From NCBI GenBank assembly GCA_012839395.1, contig DUNJ01000059.1:1-26282 (forward strand): a stretch of DNA of 26,282 nucleotides. Direction: 5' to 3'. Made by a program: the position numbers and the translations under genes. The notes beneath the pieces are model-generated. The model saw nothing but the letters and a program-made list of their open reading frames with translations, was not told where the DNA came from and did not search any database. Source of the stretch: Tepidimicrobium sp. Its GTDB lineage: Bacteria > Bacillota > Clostridia > Tissierellales > Tepidimicrobiaceae. Position 1 is the first letter of the stretch. Every line of letters starts with the position of its first letter. This document shows, in pieces, positions 23,967 through 26,282 of this stretch.

Positions 23967-23975
23967 ATTATAGCA
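23967..23975 (-). promoter_or_regulatory. Extended -10 promoter of the nicotinamidase-like gene
   Basis: On the minus strand TGCTATAAT, the same extended -10 form as upstream of comEC, lies about 45 bases before the start codon. No good -35 is seen. Confidence 0.55.
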
Positions 23976-24209
23976 TAAGGTGCCTCCAATGCTTCTTTTT
24001 TTGTATATCTCCCATCATCATTATTGCTATTCTATTTCTCACTCTAGCTTTTATCCCTTCATCGATAAGTTTTCATATCCCAAAACTATTTCTCCTAAAA
24101 TTGGTTCTATATTCCAGCCCTGTTTTCCATGATATATTACTAATTGACCCAATAAGTTTACTCACAATATTCCTATGATAAATTTTGGGTTTTCATAAAA
24201 TTTATTTTC
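23968..24209 (-). pseudogene. Degenerate coding remnant, family unknown
   Basis: On the minus strand one frame (24209 down to 24051) reads FYENPKFIIGIL, a TGA at 24164-24162, then VNLLGQLVIYHGKQGWNIEP and ILGEIVLGYENLSMKG before a TAA. A shift of one frame continues with GIKARVRNRIAIMMMGDIQK and ends at 23968. The pieces look like decayed coding sequence with a stop and a frameshift, but the length is small and chance cannot be excluded. I do not recognise the product. The nicotinamidase promoter now overlaps its 3' end. Confidence 0.35.
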
Positions 24210-24331
24210 TTAAATTGGCATCCTGATAATCGTGTTTAAGACTAAATTCCATTGACATAGATATATCGACGTGATACTCTGTGACTATAAATACGGTACT
24301 AGTCGTATGGTATAGGGGGCGGATTATAGCA
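24210..24331 (+). promoter_or_regulatory. Upstream region and probable promoter of the ABC exporter
   Basis: TTGACA (24252-24257) and TACTCT (24275-24280) are 17 bases apart. The -35 is perfect and the -10 weak. Downstream, TACGG...ACTAGT...CGTA at 24291-24306 has partial dyad symmetry that could be an operator. No riboswitch or leader terminator is evident. Confidence 0.4.
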
Positions 24332-25276
24332 ATGATTGAAGTTATCCGTACGATTAATTTAACCAAGATCTATGGAAAGGTTTATGCTGTTGATGATTTA
24401 AACTTATCTATTAAACAAGGAGAGATATACGGATTTTTAGGATTAAATGGTGCAGGAAAAACCACCACGATTAAAATGTTGCTAGGTATGATCACTCCCA
24501 CGTCTGGTCAATGCTATCTCCAAGGTAAAAGGATTGGCAGGGGCAGTGTGGGTATCTGGAATGATGTAGGCTATATTGTGGAGACTCCCTATTCGTATCC
24601 TGAGCTAACGATAGAGGAAAACCTGGAAATAGTACGCAGGCTAAGAGGTGTTGAGGATAGATGTTGTGTTGATTGGATTATAGAAAAGTTAAAACTAGGG
24701 GATTATAGGTCAAAACGGGTTAAACATCTGTCCCTTGGTAATGCTCAAAGGCTTGGTATTGCTAAAGCAATTATACATAGGCCTAAGATTTTATTGTTAG
24801 ATGAACCTACGAATGGATTGGATCCTGCTGGCATCGTGGAAGTTCGTAGGTTGCTGGTGGATTTAGCTCAAAATGAAGGGACAACGGTGCTTATCTCCAG
24901 TCATAAGTTGGATGAGATTTCGAAGGTTGCTACGAATATTGGAATAATACATGGGGGTAGGCTGATAAAGGAGATAGATGGAAGGCAGCTTCAAAATCAA
25001 TTAAAAAAGGTATTGATCCTAGATGGAAGGGATAAAGAGGGGATGAGGCTAGTTTTATCCCAGGCTGGCTACGATGTATCGATAAAGGACAGAAGCTTAG
25101 AGGAGGAATCCCCTCCTTTGGAAATATATGATAAAGACGCAATTGATGCCCCCGAAAAAATTGCTGAATTTCTTGTAAATGCAGGCTATCCACCAACCTT
25201 GTTAAAGGTTGAAAAAGAGGATTTAGAAATGTATTTTCTAAGGATGATTGGAGAAAATGGAGGGGATTTGGAATGA
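24332..25276 (+). CDS. ABC transporter ATP-binding protein (BcrA/drug-export type)
   Basis: The 314-residue ATPase has Walker A GLNGAGKT (37-44), signature LSLGN with AQRLGIAKA (133-145), Walker B ILLLDE (153-158), the D-loop GLDPAG and the H-loop histidine 191. The LSLGNxQRLGIA form and the IVETPYSYPELTIEENL Q-loop region are typical of BcrA/NatA-like exporters of peptides or antibiotics. A C-terminal extension of about 90 residues ends EMYFLRMIGENGGDLE. The ATG at 24332 starts the domain correctly; an ORF opening at GTG 24281 would add an unrelated 17 residues. It overlaps the permease start by four bases (ATGA). Confidence 0.9.
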   Translation: MIEVIRTINLTKIYGKVYAVDDLNLSIKQGEIYGFLGLNGAGKTTTIKMLLGMITPTSGQCYLQGKRIGRGSVGIWNDVGYIVETPYSYPELTIEENLEIVRRLRGVEDRCCVDWIIEKLKLGDYRSKRVKHLSLGNAQRLGIAKAIIHRPKILLLDEPTNGLDPAGIVEVRRLLVDLAQNEGTTVLISSHKLDEISKVATNIGIIHGGRLIKEIDGRQLQNQLKKVLILDGRDKEGMRLVLSQAGYDVSIKDRSLEEESPPLEIYDKDAIDAPEKIAEFLVNAGYPPTLLKVEKEDLEMYFLRMIGENGGDLE

Positions 25277-26055
25277 GGAAAGTTATAACTTGTATTTCAA
25301 TAGAAGCGAAAAAGTTTTTCCGATCTAAGATTCCGCTTATAACCATGGCTGTTCTTATGCTGATCCCATTTATTGGAGGTTTTTTTATGTTCATTTTAAA
25401 GGATCCAGATCTTGCAGAGCGCTTAGGTTTTATTTCTGCAAAGGCACAGATTATGGGAACTGCTGATTGGCCCTCATATCTTAGTCTTCTTTCCCAAGCT
25501 ATTTCCATTGGTGGATTGTTGGCATTTGGGTTTGTTGCATCCTGGGTTTTTGGTAGGGAATATTCGGATAGGGCTATAGGGGATTTATTAGCTTTGCCAA
25601 TATCAAGAGCTGCTATTGTGGTTTCTAAATTTATTGTGATAGTTCTATGGTGCTTGGCCCTTTCCATTTTTGTTTTAATATTAGGTTTAATCGTAGGTTA
25701 TATGGTAGATATACCAGGTATATCGTTAGACTTATTGATAAAGGGCATTAGAACCTATATTATATGTTCCCTACTTACTATATTGCTTTCCACTCCAGTA
25801 GGCTTTTTTGCAAGCTATGGCCATGGGTACTTATCTCCCCTTGGCTTTATAGTGATCAGCCTTATACTGGCTCAAATTATAGCTGCTATAGGTTATGGAG
25901 AGTTTTTCCCCTGGTCGGTTCCAGCGCTTGTAGCTATTGGTGTTGAAAATGGTGAACCAATGGTTTCAACGACTAGCATTATGATTGTACTTTTAACCAG
26001 CGCATTGGGGTTGGTAAGTACTATATTTTGGTGGCGATATGCAGATCAAAATTAA
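25273..26055 (+). CDS. ABC-2 family transporter permease
   Basis: The 260-residue protein shows six hydrophobic segments: about 18-41, 74-92, 115-140, 160-182, 190-210 and 230-250. The cytoplasmic motif WVFGREYSDRAIGDLLALPI after the second helix is the ABC-2 permease signature, where the permease meets the ATPase. With the preceding ATPase it forms a two-gene exporter, probably for a peptide, antibiotic or lipid; no substrate can be named. There is no two-component system or GntR regulator next to it, which many such exporters have. No clear terminator follows before tRNA-Sec. Confidence 0.88.
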   Translation: MRKVITCISIEAKKFFRSKIPLITMAVLMLIPFIGGFFMFILKDPDLAERLGFISAKAQIMGTADWPSYLSLLSQAISIGGLLAFGFVASWVFGREYSDRAIGDLLALPISRAAIVVSKFIVIVLWCLALSIFVLILGLIVGYMVDIPGISLDLLIKGIRTYIICSLLTILLSTPVGFFASYGHGYLSPLGFIVISLILAQIIAAIGYGEFFPWSVPALVAIGVENGEPMVSTTSIMIVLLTSALGLVSTIFWWRYADQN

Positions 26056-26181
26056 CCGGATAAATGGTTTCAATAAGTTCTATATCTATATAAGTATCTT
26101 TCTGGTTATTCATATTATATCTTATAATCGATATTTATAAAATATGGTCTAGAAGGATAAAATAATTGAAAACCGTAAGCC

Positions 26182-26209
26182 TTGACATGCAATTTAAAAA
26201 TGCTATAAT
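26182..26209 (+). promoter_or_regulatory. Promoter of tRNA-Sec
   Basis: A perfect TTGACA (26182-26187) and perfect TATAAT (26204-26209) are 16 bases apart, placing the start site about 20 bases upstream of the mature tRNA. It is the best sigma-A promoter match in the window. Confidence 0.85.
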
Positions 26210-26237
26210 ATATTGGTGCAAATATCAATAGATAGAT

Positions 26238-26282
26238 GGGAGTAGATGGGTGCTGGTGTGCCCTCTGGTCTTCAAAACCAGC
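26238..26282 (+). tRNA. selC: tRNA-Sec (UCA anticodon), 5' half, cut by the window edge
   Basis: The visible part is an 8-base 5' acceptor strand GGGAGTAG (26238-26245), two linker bases, and a D arm with a 6-bp stem GGGTGC/GTGCCC and 4-base loop TGGT (26248-26263). One base then leads to the anticodon arm CTGGT-CTTCAAA-ACCAG (26265-26281) with anticodon TCA at 26272-26274. The 6-bp D stem with a minimal loop and the UCA anticodon are diagnostic of selenocysteine tRNA. The long variable arm, T arm and 3' end lie outside the window. selA, selB or selD may follow, but none is visible here. Confidence 0.93.

Noticed and set aside
24162..24164. In-frame TGA in the minus-strand remnant as a possible selenocysteine codon, given the nearby tRNA-Sec.
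   Set aside because: The frame has no start codon, is closed by other stops on both sides and needs a further frameshift; no convincing SECIS-like hairpin was seen just after the TGA. Decay explains it better.
1..26282. CRISPR arrays, prophage genes or insertion-sequence transposases.
   Set aside because: No regularly spaced repeats, integrase or transposase frames were seen; the only mobile DNA recognised is the intron end at the left edge.

Overview
The window comes from a low-GC, endospore-forming Firmicute, most likely a member of the Clostridia. The evidence is a spore protease gene (gpr), spoIIP, an alpha/beta-type SASP-like gene, a CIRCE/HrcA heat-shock operon, purine-rich Shine-Dalgarno sites, frequent TTG/GTG starts and heavy use of AGG and ATA codons. 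A tRNA-Sec cut by the right edge implies that the organism makes selenoproteins. Genus cannot be fixed from the sequence alone.

Layout from left to right. (1) 1-76: the 5' end of a group IIC intron on the minus strand, inserted just past the terminator of yqeY. (2) 80-12206, all minus strand: the conserved housekeeping block lepA-hemW-[CIRCE]-hrcA-grpE-dnaK-dnaJ-prmA-rsmE-mtaB-HIT-rpsU-yqeY. It covers translation GTPase, heme/radical SAM chaperone, heat-shock regulator and chaperones, ribosome and tRNA modification, and S21. Hairpins stand between hrcA/grpE, dnaK/dnaJ and dnaJ/prmA, so expression is probably graded along the operon. (3) 12278-15413, minus strand: gpr-spoIIP-lepB-small membrane protein, a sporulation/secretion unit closed by a terminator. 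(4) 15489-15854: rpsT on the plus strand, sharing a bidirectional terminator with holA. (5) 15856-19318, minus strand: comEC-holA, overlapping. (6) 19388-21179: a plus-strand alaX-type editing gene faces a minus-strand ComK-like regulator; a reading frame directly after the comK-like stop looks coding but has no start.

(7) 21228-23923, minus strand: four separately promoted or terminated genes: an M20 carbamoylase-type amidohydrolase, a universal stress protein, the SASP-like gene with a sigma-G-like promoter, and a nicotinamidase-like cysteine hydrolase. (8) 23924-24331: a gene-poor stretch with a degenerate coding remnant on the minus strand and the promoter region of a plus-strand ABC exporter (ATPase plus permease, translationally coupled). 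(9) 26182-26282: strong promoter and the 5' half of tRNA-Sec.

Functional links: the spore protease GPR degrades SASPs, and both are encoded here. ComEC is the DNA-uptake channel, and a ComK-family protein (the master competence activator in Bacillus) lies about 1.2 kb upstream of comEC, which hints at a regulated competence system in this clostridium. The most notable points are the group IIC intron sitting on a terminator, tRNA-Sec with its diagnostic 6-bp D stem, the ComK-like gene with its out-of-frame extension, and a Thr-to-Ile change in the conserved GGSTR motif of DnaK.
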